DNA of 5,865 bases. It comes from Syntrophomonadaceae bacterium (GTDB lineage Bacteria; Bacillota; Dethiobacteria; DTU022). This document shows positions 1 through 5,361 of the stretch, one piece after another. The DNA is taken from NCBI GenBank assembly GCA_003558195.1, contig PWMM01000302.1, positions 1-5,865 on the forward strand, written 5' to 3'. Each line of letters begins with the position of its first letter. Position 1 is the stretch's first letter. The notes under the pieces are model-generated. The model was not told the origin of the DNA. It did no database searches and saw only the letters and a program-made list of their open reading frames with translations. The position numbers and the translations under genes are program-made.

Positions 1-480
1 TAAAGCCTTCGAACGACGGGTAGCTCCGCAACCCATGATCGCCCCTTCAGCAACTGCAGTGCCACCATCATACATTGAGGCGTTAGCCACATCCATTCCG
101 GTTAACTGACAAATCATAGTTTGATATTCAAAAATTGCCTGCAGTATACCTTGACTGATCTCCGGCTGGTATGGTGTATAGGAGGTGTAAAATTCACTTC
201 TACCAGTTATATGTTTAATAACGGAAGGTATAAAATGATCATAAACACCAGCTCCCATGAAAGAAATGCTGTTATTCAGATGCTTGTTCTTTGCAGCAAG
301 TGAATTCATATGCTTTACTGCTTCCAATTCCGACATGGCAGGCGGTAAATCAAGTTCTCTTTTTAAGCGTACTTCTTCAGGAATGTCACTGAAAAGATCT
401 TCAATGGAACCAACCCCGATTTGCTTTAACATTTCACGCCTGTCTTCGTTAGTTAAAGGCAGGTAATGCTTACCTCCCAT
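1..480 (-). CDS. gcvPA: Glycine dehydrogenase (decarboxylating) subunit 1, N-terminal part
   Basis: This is the first 160 codons of the alpha half of the split P-protein, running off the left edge of the window without a stop. With GcvPB it forms the PLP-dependent cytoplasmic enzyme that decarboxylates glycine and passes the aminomethyl group to the lipoyl arm of GcvH. The translation starts MGGKHYLPLTNEDRREML and contains the family hallmarks SFMGAGVYDHFIP (about residues 73-85), SEFYTSYTPYQPEISQG (about 95-111) and ANASMYDGGTA (about 133-143). Full-length family members are about 450 residues, so roughly two thirds is missing. The PLP lysine belongs to the GcvPB subunit and is not expected here. 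The ATG at 480 is chosen because it lies 3 bp after the gcvH stop and 8 nt after an AGGAGG motif inside the gcvH tail. It is the third gene of the riboswitch-controlled gcv operon; gcvPB probably follows outside the window. Confidence 0.96.
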   Translation of the reverse strand, partial: MGGKHYLPLTNEDRREMLKQIGVGSIEDLFSDIPEEVRLKRELDLPPAMSELEAVKHMNSLAAKNKHLNNSISFMGAGVYDHFIPSVIKHITGRSEFYTSYTPYQPEISQGILQAIFEYQTMICQLTGMDVANASMYDGGTAVAEGAIMGCGATRRSKAL

Positions 481-483
481 TGT

Positions 484-885
484 TTACTCCTCCTCTTCCG
501 CCTTGATAATAAAGTCTGTGTATGTGGGTTTATCCATCAGACTGCCAAACTGGCTTTCATCTTTAACTTCCACCTTAAAAACCCAGCCTTCACCGTATGG
601 GTCCTGGTTGATCGCTTCCGGTTGATCTAGCAGAGTTTCGTTGACCTCAATAACTTTACCGCTAACTGGAGCATAAAGATCGGCAACTGCTTTAACTGAT
701 TCTATAACCGCGGCACTTTTACCCGCTTCAACTTCAGCCCCGATATCAGGTAGTTCTACAAATACAATTTCCCCCAGCTTATCCTGGGCATAATCAGATA
801 GCCCCACCACAGCAGTGCCATCTTCCTGGCGAGCCCATTCATGCTGCTGGGTATACTTTAAACCGTCAATAACATTGTATTTCAT
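484..885 (-). CDS. gcvH: Glycine cleavage system H protein (lipoyl carrier)
   Basis: The gene encodes the 133-residue lipoylated shuttle protein that carries the aminomethyl group from the P-protein to the T-protein and is then reoxidised by dihydrolipoamide dehydrogenase. The barrel-sandwich fold is recognisable from YTQQHEWARQEDGTAVVGLSD near the N-terminus, LGEIVFVELP (37-46) and the lipoylation loop ESVKAVADLYAPVSG. Lys65 in ESVKA is the expected attachment residue. The C-terminal NQDPYGEGWVFKV segment is also typical. The length is normal for the family apart from a short acidic tail ending AEEEE. The start overlaps the gcvT stop in an ATGA arrangement (4 bp), with AGGAGGG just upstream, so translational coupling is likely. 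The glutamate codons of the tail also contain the ribosome binding site of gcvPA. Confidence 0.98.
   Translation of the reverse strand: MKYNVIDGLKYTQQHEWARQEDGTAVVGLSDYAQDKLGEIVFVELPDIGAEVEAGKSAAVIESVKAVADLYAPVSGKVIEVNETLLDQPEAINQDPYGEGWVFKVEVKDESQFGSLMDKPTYTDFIIKAEEEE
489..494 (-). promoter_or_regulatory. Ribosome binding site of gcvPA inside the gcvH coding end
   Basis: On the minus strand the last gcvH codons read GAG GAG GAG TAA ACA ATG. The AGGAGG core therefore lies in gcvH glutamate codons, 8 nt from the gcvPA ATG. This fixes the gcvPA start and means that ribosomes finishing gcvH clear the site only on termination, which favours coupled expression of the two subunits. The sequence is read directly; coupling is inferred. 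Confidence 0.85.
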
Positions 886-1988
886 TTCTTATCCCTCCTA
901 TAAAATGGCATTTCAGTAATTTTGGCCCGGTATGTTCGTTTCCGGATCGCCACATCTACTTCCTCATCCTGTTTTGCCACCTCCGGATTTAAAAAAGCCA
1001 TGGCTATAAATTTATCCAGGGTGGGTGAATAAGAACCACTGCTTATCCAACCAATCTCCTCACTCCCGGCTATTACCGGGTATCCTTCACGGGGCACACC
1101 ACGCTCAAGCATTTCAAGACCGAAAAGCTTTCTGTTAAAACCTTCCTCTTTCTGCTTTTGTAATGCTTCCTGACCGATGAAGGGCACTGGTTTATTAACA
1201 GCGACAAAACGGTTCAAGCCAGCCTGCAGGGGAGTGATGTCCTTGCTTAACTCATGGCCGTAAAGGGGAAGGGATGCTTCAAGCCGCAGGACATCTCGCG
1301 CGCCAAGTCCGGCGGGTCGCAACTCTTGCTTCTGGCCGGCTTCCCAAACTGCATCCCATAATGATAAAGCACCATCATTTTTACAGTAAACCTCAAAACC
1401 ATCCTCACCGGTATAACCTGTTCTAGAGACAATCGAGTTCACTCCCGCCACCGACACATCAGCCTGGAAGTGGTAAAACTTCATATCACCCAGGCTAATA
1501 TCAGTAAGTTCCTGCAAAATGCTTTCACTATTCGGACCCTGCAAGGCAATCTGGGCATATTCTGCAGATAAATTCTGCAACTTAACATCCCCGGAACAAT
1601 TCTCCTGGAACCATTTGTAATCTTTATCCGTATTGGCTGCATTAACTACCAGGAAAAAATTTTCACTGTTGATCCTGTAAACCAGAATATCATCGACTAC
1701 CCCGCCATTAGGATAACAAACGGGGCTGTAGATAATCGCATTGTCTTTTAGTTTGGAAACATCATTAGTTAGAATTTTTTGCAGGTAAACTTCCGCATCT
1801 TTTCCTTTCACCGATACTTCACCCATATGAGAAACATCAAATATAGTGGCTCGATTGCGGGTATCATGAACCTCCTCTACCAGTCCCTGCGGAAACTGGA
1901 CCGGGAGAAGCCAACCACTGTAATCAACTACTTTTCCGTTATAATCTACATGTCTCTCATAAAACGGGGTTTTCTTTGCCTCATCCAT
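882..1988 (-). CDS. gcvT: Glycine cleavage system T protein (aminomethyltransferase)
   Basis: The gene encodes a 368-residue tetrahydrofolate-dependent aminomethyltransferase. It releases ammonia from the aminomethyl group on GcvH and makes 5,10-methylene-THF. Family motifs appear in order: DYSGWLLPVQFPQG (22-35), FDVSHMGEV (50-58), the GGVVDDILVYR segment (95-105) with the paired aspartates that include the expected catalytic Asp, VVNAANTDKD (114-123), SRTGYTGEDGFEVY (188-201), GLGARDVLRLEASLPLYGHEL (227-247), FIGQEAL (270-276) and the C-terminal barrel SGSYSPTLDKFIAMAFL. The length is normal and no key segment is missing. The ATG at 1988 follows AAGGAGGT with about 11 nt spacing; an overlapping second ATG 4 bases later is out of frame. 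This is the first gene of the operon, directly downstream of the glycine riboswitch and its terminator. Confidence 0.97.
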   Translation of the reverse strand: MDEAKKTPFYERHVDYNGKVVDYSGWLLPVQFPQGLVEEVHDTRNRATIFDVSHMGEVSVKGKDAEVYLQKILTNDVSKLKDNAIIYSPVCYPNGGVVDDILVYRINSENFFLVVNAANTDKDYKWFQENCSGDVKLQNLSAEYAQIALQGPNSESILQELTDISLGDMKFYHFQADVSVAGVNSIVSRTGYTGEDGFEVYCKNDGALSLWDAVWEAGQKQELRPAGLGARDVLRLEASLPLYGHELSKDITPLQAGLNRFVAVNKPVPFIGQEALQKQKEEGFNRKLFGLEMLERGVPREGYPVIAGSEEIGWISSGSYSPTLDKFIAMAFLNPEVAKQDEEVDVAIRKRTYRAKITEMPFYRRDKK

Positions 1989-2044
1989 CAGTATTCAAAC
2001 CTCCTTTTTTTATTATTTTAAATACAGGGCCGTACAAAACTAAA

Positions 2045-2078
2045 GGACAGAGGAAGCCCAGCGGCTTTTCCTCTGTCC
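2045..2078 (-). terminator. Riboswitch-controlled rho-independent terminator before gcvT
   Basis: On the minus strand a 9-bp outer stem, GGACAGAGG with CCTCTGTCC, continues through a 2-nt AA bulge into AAGCC with GGCTT, closed by the loop GCTG. It is followed by TTTAGTTTTG. The U-tract is interrupted, so termination may be leaky. The 5' arm carries CAGAGG (2070-2075), which can pair instead with CCTCTG at the 5' side of aptamer 2 (2157-2162). Ligand binding should favour that alternative pairing and read-through into gcvT. Confidence 0.88.
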
Positions 2079-2272
2079 TAATAACCTGAGAGATTGCTAC
2101 CTTTACTAGATTAAAGGGCTTTCCCCTTCGGTGTCCTGCCCTTGGCAGGAACTCTCCAGAGGTACGTCCCCCGATGGTACTGTAGCCTGAGAGTTTCCCC
2201 TCCGCCTGCCGGGCAGAGAGTTGCACCTTCGGCGTCTGTTAAGCAGAACTCTCCCACAGGGTTCATCCGTAC
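2070..2272 (-). promoter_or_regulatory. Tandem (two-aptamer) glycine riboswitch
   Basis: The minus-strand leader of gcvT matches the glycine riboswitch twice. Aptamer 1 opens with GGGAGAG (2249-2255), has the conserved core GCCGAAGGTGCAA (2221-2233), and closes with GGGGAAACTCTCAGGC ending at about 2185. Aptamer 2 opens with CTCTGGAGAG near 2152-2161, has ACCGAAGGGGAAAGC (2118-2132), a CCTTTA/TAAAGG hairpin, and closes with AATCTCTCAGG near 2083-2093, followed by AGGACAGAG. A terminator overlaps the 3' end. Glycine binding is expected to sequester CAGAGG in the aptamer-2 closing helix and prevent termination, turning on glycine degradation when glycine is plentiful. The class, motif order and position before gcvT are as in the well-known Bacillus subtilis gcvT leader. 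Confidence 0.96.
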
Positions 2273-2353
2273 TCTATTCAATTTTCCTTTATCGATTTAT
2301 ATTTCTACATTTCTTAAAAAAATCCTTCTTGCTCGAAAAAATTTATTATTGTG

Positions 2354-2359
2354 ATTATA
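2354..2359 (-). promoter_or_regulatory. Candidate -10 box of the gcv operon promoter
   Basis: A perfect TATAAT on the minus strand lies about 80 nt upstream of the riboswitch. No good -35 is present: CCTTAA sits at 17-bp spacing (2377-2382), and TTAAGA at a short 15-bp spacing (2375-2380). The rest of 2281-2431 is AT-rich with no ORF, and there is no clear terminator after the histidine kinase gene, so some read-through from the kinase operon into the gcv leader is possible. Confidence 0.35.
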
Positions 2360-2431
2360 TTTTACCATGCAGTTTCTTAAGGCTATTTTCCGTTGTTTAA
2401 GTATCTTCAATTAGGGCCGGAAAGTTATTTG

Positions 2432-3961
2432 TTATAGCGATTTTTCATCTTTAAGCGGCAAGTAAACCCGGAATATACTCCCTTTACCTATTTCGCTTGC
2501 CACCTCTATCTGTCCCCCATGCAGTTCAATTAGCTGCCTGGCAATAGCCAGACCCAGTCCGGAACCTTTTTCGCTTCTGCGCCTTGACTTGTCAACCTTA
2601 TAAAAGCGTTCAAATATGTGCTGGAGCTCTTCTTCCGGTATACCATAGCCTGTATCTTTTACTTCCATGATCAGTTTTGAATCTCCGGCTTTAACACTTA
2701 GCGTAACAGATCCACCATCCGGGGTGTATTTAATTGCATTTTCTAAAAGATTAACCAGTACTTCATGCAGGCGATATCTGTCACCATATAAGACAGGTAA
2801 AGAAGATTCCAACTCAAGGTTTAACTCTATACCCTTCGCTTCTCCTTGCGGAGCAACGCTTTCAAAACTCCAGCAAACCAATGCTTCGACAGATACTAAG
2901 CTTTTTTCCAGGGATAACTGGCCACTTTCCAAGTGGGAAAGGGTCAGCAAATCATCAACAAGACGGCTTAAATGAACAGAATTATCCAGGATTATTCTTA
3001 AATAGTTATCCTTTTCTTTTTCATTAATATAGCCATCGAGCATTAACTCTGAATAACCACGAACAGAAGCAAGTGGCGCTTTTAGCTCGTGAGAAACATT
3101 AGCCACCAGGTTCCGGCGGAGCATTTCCAGGCGCTTTTGTTCTTCAAGATATTTTTGGACCTGTTCTACCGAATAATTAAAGGTTTTGATCAAACTGCCT
3201 ATCTCATCATCTCGTTTTTCTTCTATCTTACATTCAAAGTTTCCGGCAGCCATATCAAGGGCGGCATGATTAATTTTCTGAATAGGTCGGGTTAAGGTTT
3301 TCGACAGGGAAAAAGAAAACAGAGCCGCTACTGCCACTCCAACAACACCCGAATATAATACCAGCCGGCTGATATGAGCTATGGTCTCTTCAACTCCCCG
3401 GAGAGGAACACTTAATGTTACCGCTCCAATTACCTCCGGTTCTTTCTGGTTATAGTTATCATTTCCAACACCCAGATCCTCTTCAAGGTGCTCTTCTTTA
3501 TAAATAACTGGAGCAGCAACCAGCAATCTTTGCAAAACAGGGCCGTAAACTTTTTTTGATAGCATATTGCCTTTAAAAATATGTTCAATTTCTCTTTCTT
3601 CCAATCCTACTCCTTCCCCCTCCCCTCGCTCATCGTCACTTTCATTCAAGTCAGGATCAAAGGTATAAAGAGGAGAGCGATTGTGATCAAGCACCCTGAT
3701 TTTTGCATTCATCGAATAAGCAAGGGTTTCGGCGGTTTTTATTACCCCTGCTAAATCATTTTCAATTAAATCTTCTCCAACCAGGTAAGCAGCATCCTGG
3801 GCCTGACCGGCAAGTTCCCATTCCCGGGCACTAAAAAAATAATCCTCAATTAAATAGGTCAAGAAAAACCCGATAATAATCAAGCTCACTGCTACGATTA
3901 CCAAATGAGAAAGCATTAATTTTCCAAACAGGGTGCGCGGTTTGCGGAGCTTTATAATCAT
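2432..3961 (-). CDS. Membrane sensor histidine kinase (PhoR/WalK/ResE-like architecture)
   Basis: The protein has 509 residues. TM1 is at about 14-37 (LMLSHLVIVAVSLIIIGFFL), followed by an extracytoplasmic sensor segment (38-199), TM2 (about 200-219) and a HAMP domain (about 220-272) that leads directly into HisKA with no PAS domain between them. The phospho-acceptor is His291 in NVSHELKAPLASVRGY. The ATPase domain shows the N box LHEVLVNLLENAIKYTP (398-414), G1 DTGYGIP (436-442), F box IFERFYKVDKSR (449-460) and G2 GSGLGLAI (466-473), so the kinase appears intact. The sensor region has a Cache-like feel (AKIRVLDHNRSPLYTFDP) and an acidic stretch at 102-127. The start at 3961 is one base after the regulator stop, with GAGGTG in the regulator's 3' end as the ribosome binding site. 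The cognate regulator is the upstream gene. The signal it senses cannot be told from sequence. Confidence 0.95.
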   Translation of the reverse strand: MIIKLRKPRTLFGKLMLSHLVIVAVSLIIIGFFLTYLIEDYFFSAREWELAGQAQDAAYLVGEDLIENDLAGVIKTAETLAYSMNAKIRVLDHNRSPLYTFDPDLNESDDERGEGEGVGLEEREIEHIFKGNMLSKKVYGPVLQRLLVAAPVIYKEEHLEEDLGVGNDNYNQKEPEVIGAVTLSVPLRGVEETIAHISRLVLYSGVVGVAVAALFSFSLSKTLTRPIQKINHAALDMAAGNFECKIEEKRDDEIGSLIKTFNYSVEQVQKYLEEQKRLEMLRRNLVANVSHELKAPLASVRGYSELMLDGYINEKEKDNYLRIILDNSVHLSRLVDDLLTLSHLESGQLSLEKSLVSVEALVCWSFESVAPQGEAKGIELNLELESSLPVLYGDRYRLHEVLVNLLENAIKYTPDGGSVTLSVKAGDSKLIMEVKDTGYGIPEEELQHIFERFYKVDKSRRRSEKGSGLGLAIARQLIELHGGQIEVASEIGKGSIFRVYLPLKDEKSL

Positions 3962-3962
3962 T

Positions 3963-4655
3963 TCATTTCACCTCAAACTTGTAACCTATTCCCCATACTG
4001 TATGAATATAAGTATGTTCATATTCATATTGCTGGATCTTGCTCCTGATCCGTTTGATATGCTCATCGATGGTGCGGGTGCTGCCAGCAGGATCATCAAA
4101 TCCCCATACACGTTTTAAAAGTTCCTCCCTGGTTAAAGGCTTGCCGACATTTTTTGCCAGAAGAATCAATAGGTCAAGTTCTTTGGGTGTGAAATCCAGT
4201 TCATGATTGTGCACTTTAACTTTGTACTTGCAAGAATCTATCGTTAAGTTTCCACATTCGATTACATCCTCTTCCCTGTTATATTCAAGAGTACGACGGA
4301 GCAGCGCTTTTATCCTTGCCACCATCTCCCTGGGGCTAAAAGGCTTGGTAATATAATCATCAGCACCCAGTTCCAGGCCCAAAACCCGGTCGACTTCCTC
4401 ACCCCTGGCAGTCAGCATAATAATTGGGACATTTTTAGAATTACTATTCCTTATTTCACGGCATATTTCCCAACCATCTTTTTCTGGCAACATTATATCT
4501 AAAAGCACAATGCAGTAATCATTATCCCTGATTTTATTCATGCCATCTTCACCATCGAAGGCCTCATCTACTAAAAACCCTTCGGCTTCAAGAGCAATAC
4601 GGACCAATTCGCAGACATGCTCATCATCATCTATAACGATTATTCGGTCACTCAT
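3963..4655 (-). CDS. OmpR/PhoB-family response regulator
   Basis: The protein has 230 residues: a receiver domain (about 3-120) and a winged-helix DNA-binding domain (about 131-228). Receiver residues are all present: the acidic pocket Asp9/Asp10 in IVIDDDE, phospho-acceptor Asp53 in LLDIMLPEKDGWE, Thr82 in MLTARGEE and Lys104 in DDYITKPFSPRE. The effector domain has the expected LDFTPKELDLLILLAKN, REELLKRVWGFD and the recognition-helix region STRTIDEHIKRIRSKI, ending in the wing HTVWGIGYKFEV. It should be phosphorylated by the kinase encoded one base downstream and bind direct repeats as a dimer. The ATG at 4655 follows GGGGAGGG with good spacing. Its own promoter is visible upstream. A candidate target array lies at 5132-5168, before the small lipoprotein gene. 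Confidence 0.97.
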   Translation of the reverse strand: MSDRIIVIDDDEHVCELVRIALEAEGFLVDEAFDGEDGMNKIRDNDYCIVLLDIMLPEKDGWEICREIRNSNSKNVPIIMLTARGEEVDRVLGLELGADDYITKPFSPREMVARIKALLRRTLEYNREEDVIECGNLTIDSCKYKVKVHNHELDFTPKELDLLILLAKNVGKPLTREELLKRVWGFDDPAGSTRTIDEHIKRIRSKIQQYEYEHTYIHTVWGIGYKFEVK

Positions 4656-4746
4656 TTACATCCCTCCCCTTGTATTAGTTCTCTCATACTTTGCTAAATC
4701 CTGTAACGTATAATACCTAGCCAGACCTATTAGGAAATACTGTTTT

Positions 4747-4775
4747 AAAATAACTGTTTTTTTTTGATCGTTCAA
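4747..4775 (-). promoter_or_regulatory. Candidate sigma-A-type promoter of the two-component operon
   Basis: On the minus strand TTGAAC (4770-4775) is followed after exactly 17 bp, including a run of nine A, by TATTTT (4747-4752). That is 4 of 6 matches at each box with ideal spacing. It lies downstream of the lipoprotein terminator and about 90 bp before the regulator ATG, so the two-component genes can be transcribed on their own. The call rests on consensus only. Confidence 0.5.
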
Positions 4776-4824
4776 GCCGAAACCTCAATTTGTTATGCTA
4801 ACGATTTATCCACTCATTGCATTC

Positions 4825-4861
4825 AAAAAAAACCGGGTACGGCTTTATAACCGAACCCGGT
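4825..4861 (-). terminator. Rho-independent terminator of the small lipoprotein gene
   Basis: The minus strand reads ACCGGGT, a T·T mismatch, CGG, an 8-nt loop TTATAAAG, CCG, a T, ACCCGGT, then a run of T (the final stem base plus seven). The stem is GC-rich and the U-tract unbroken, making it a strong terminator. It starts about 70 nt after the lipoprotein stop codon and insulates that gene from the two-component operon downstream. Confidence 0.92.
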
Positions 4862-4931
4862 ACCATTAACCTGCTTTTTAGTATTAGCCAATAATACTTG
4901 ATATTAAGGTTATGATCAGATTTTTACTTCG

Positions 4932-5057
4932 CTAAAGTTCTTCTTCAATTGGCTCTTCTTCGATTGGTCCTTCTTCGATTGGCTCTTCACAACCTACCAG
5001 GGTAAAGGACCCAAGCATCAGCAACAATACAACAAAGTAAGCAAAGATTTTCTTCAT
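4932..5057 (-). CDS. Small acidic lipoprotein (41 residues) with pentapeptide repeats
   Basis: This short gene has no recognised family. It begins MKKIFAYFVVLLLMLGSF and carries a textbook lipoprotein signal: two lysines, a hydrophobic core (about 5-19) and the lipobox LVGC, with Cys23 as the expected lipidated residue. Only 19 residues would remain after signal peptidase II cleavage. They are CEEPIEEGPIEEEPIEEEL, about half glutamate with no basic residue, formed by three near-identical pentapeptides (EEPIE, EGPIE, EEPIE) plus a partial fourth. Translation looks real: AAGGAGGGTG sits 7 nt before the ATG, and a strong terminator follows the TAG stop. It lies on the same strand as the two-component genes and upstream of them, but is transcriptionally separate. 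It could be a surface or cation-binding lipopeptide, or a partner or signal for the neighbouring kinase; function is unknown. Confidence 0.8.
   Translation of the reverse strand: MKKIFAYFVVLLLMLGSFTLVGCEEPIEEGPIEEEPIEEEL
4944..4988 (-). repeat. Three tandem 15-bp coding repeats in the lipoprotein gene
   Basis: On the minus strand three 15-bp units run head to tail directly after the lipobox cysteine codon: GAAGAGCCAATCGAA, GAAGGACCAATCGAA and GAAGAGCCAATTGAA. Each encodes E(E/G)PIE. Neighbouring units differ at one to three bases. The unit length is a multiple of three, so gain or loss of copies would keep the reading frame. Confidence 0.9.
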
Positions 5058-5101
5058 TTTTCACCCTCCTTGTTTCTTGGTTGCTGACTACTTCTCGACA
5101 T

Positions 5102-5130
5102 ATATTAACTATCCTGCTATTAATGGAATA
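5102..5130 (-). promoter_or_regulatory. Weak, possibly activator-dependent promoter of the lipoprotein gene
   Basis: On the minus strand TAATAT (5102-5107) is preceded at 17 bp by TATTCC (5125-5130), a poor -35. The nearest hexamer of the repeat array (5132-5137) lies immediately upstream of this -35 position, the geometry expected of promoters that need an OmpR-family activator. The call is inferred from spacing and a single reasonable -10 box. Confidence 0.3.
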
Positions 5131-5131
5131 A

Positions 5132-5168
5132 TTTGCACAACGTTTACATTGTTTGCAATATGTTTATA
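5132..5168 (-). promoter_or_regulatory. Candidate OmpR-family regulator array: four TGTAAA-like hexamers
   Basis: Reading the minus strand, TATAAA-N5-TGCAAA (5168 to 5152) is followed after 3 bp by TGTAAA-N5-TGCAAA (5148 to 5132). Each pair has an 11-bp period, one helical turn, which is how PhoP- and WalR-type regulators bind direct hexamer repeats (WalR: TGTWAH-N5-TGTWAH; PhoP: TTNACA-type boxes). The array ends about 75 bp upstream of the lipoprotein ATG. The same stretch also contains an imperfect inverted repeat bounded by TTGCA and TGCAA (5133-5158) and a partial cre-like match, so another regulator is possible. Confidence 0.4.
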
Positions 5169-5218
5169 GTACCTAGCCTCATAAGTAACCGGGCAAGCAA
5201 TATTTTATTAAACAAAAA

Positions 5219-5249
5219 CCTGGTGAAATGAAAACAATGAACCACCTGG
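5219..5249 (-). terminator. Imperfect hairpin with T-tract, possible weak minus-strand terminator
   Basis: On the minus strand CCAGGTG and CACCAGG form a 7-position stem with one A·A mismatch around a 17-nt loop, followed by TTTTTGTTT. No minus-strand gene lies directly upstream in the window, so it would act only on antisense transcription coming from within the SurA-like gene, or it is incidental. Confidence 0.22.
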
Positions 5250-5302
5250 GAAGACTTGTGTTTAATTATACCCCTTGTTAAGGTTAAATCTATTTGATAT
5301 TA

Positions 5303-5333
5303 TTGAGAACAGTGATTAAAAATCATCTATAAT
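5303..5333 (+). promoter_or_regulatory. Candidate promoter of the SurA-like gene
   Basis: A perfect TATAAT (5328-5333) lies 28 bp before the ATG. The best -35, TTGAGA (5303-5308, 5 of 6), is at a long 19-bp spacing; TTGATA at 5294-5299 pairs only with a poor -10. A 13-bp inverted repeat, TGATT-AAA-AATCA (5313-5325), fills the spacer and could be an operator. Confidence 0.42.
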
Positions 5334-5361
5334 TCAAATTGTTTTAGTTAGGGAGGTTATT

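Larger units (their letters stand above)
5058..5361. other. Divergent intergenic region between lipoprotein and SurA-like genes
   Basis: This 304-bp AT-rich spacer separates the minus-strand lipoprotein gene from the plus-strand chaperone gene. It holds the candidate regulator array (5132-5168), a weak lipoprotein promoter (TAATAT -10 at 5102-5107, no good -35), an imperfect hairpin (5219-5249) and the chaperone promoter (5303-5333). No further convincing coding sequence was seen on either strand. Confidence 0.7.

Noticed and set aside
1779..2021. 80-codon plus-strand ORF over the gcvT start
   Set aside because: It is antisense to the well-conserved GcvT N-terminus and has no supporting translation signals or family resemblance.
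1981..2226. 81-codon minus-strand ORF spanning the riboswitch and terminator
   Set aside because: It reads through structured RNA aptamers and the terminator hairpin, overlaps the gcvT start, and has no protein-like signature.
4741..4760. Direct repeat TGTTTT-N8-TGTTTT over the two-component promoter as an autoregulatory site
   Set aside because: The period is 14 bp, not 11, and the element is largely A/T runs overlapping the -10 box, so it gives no real support for regulator binding.
5134..5148. Possible CcpA cre site (TGTAAACGTTGTGCA on the minus strand)
   Set aside because: The left part fits the cre consensus but the last two bases of the 14-mer do not; the direct-repeat reading with two 11-bp pairs explains more of the sequence.
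4714..5178. The 9-mer TACCTAGCC occurs at 4714-4722 and 5170-5178, both in intergenic DNA
   Set aside because: Tens of repeated 9-mers are expected by chance in a window of this size, and the copies lie in no consistent position relative to promoters.
5228..5281. 17-codon plus-strand ORF in the divergent spacer (MKTMNHLGRLVFNYTPC)
   Set aside because: No convincing ribosome binding site; it begins inside the imperfect hairpin and upstream of the chaperone promoter.
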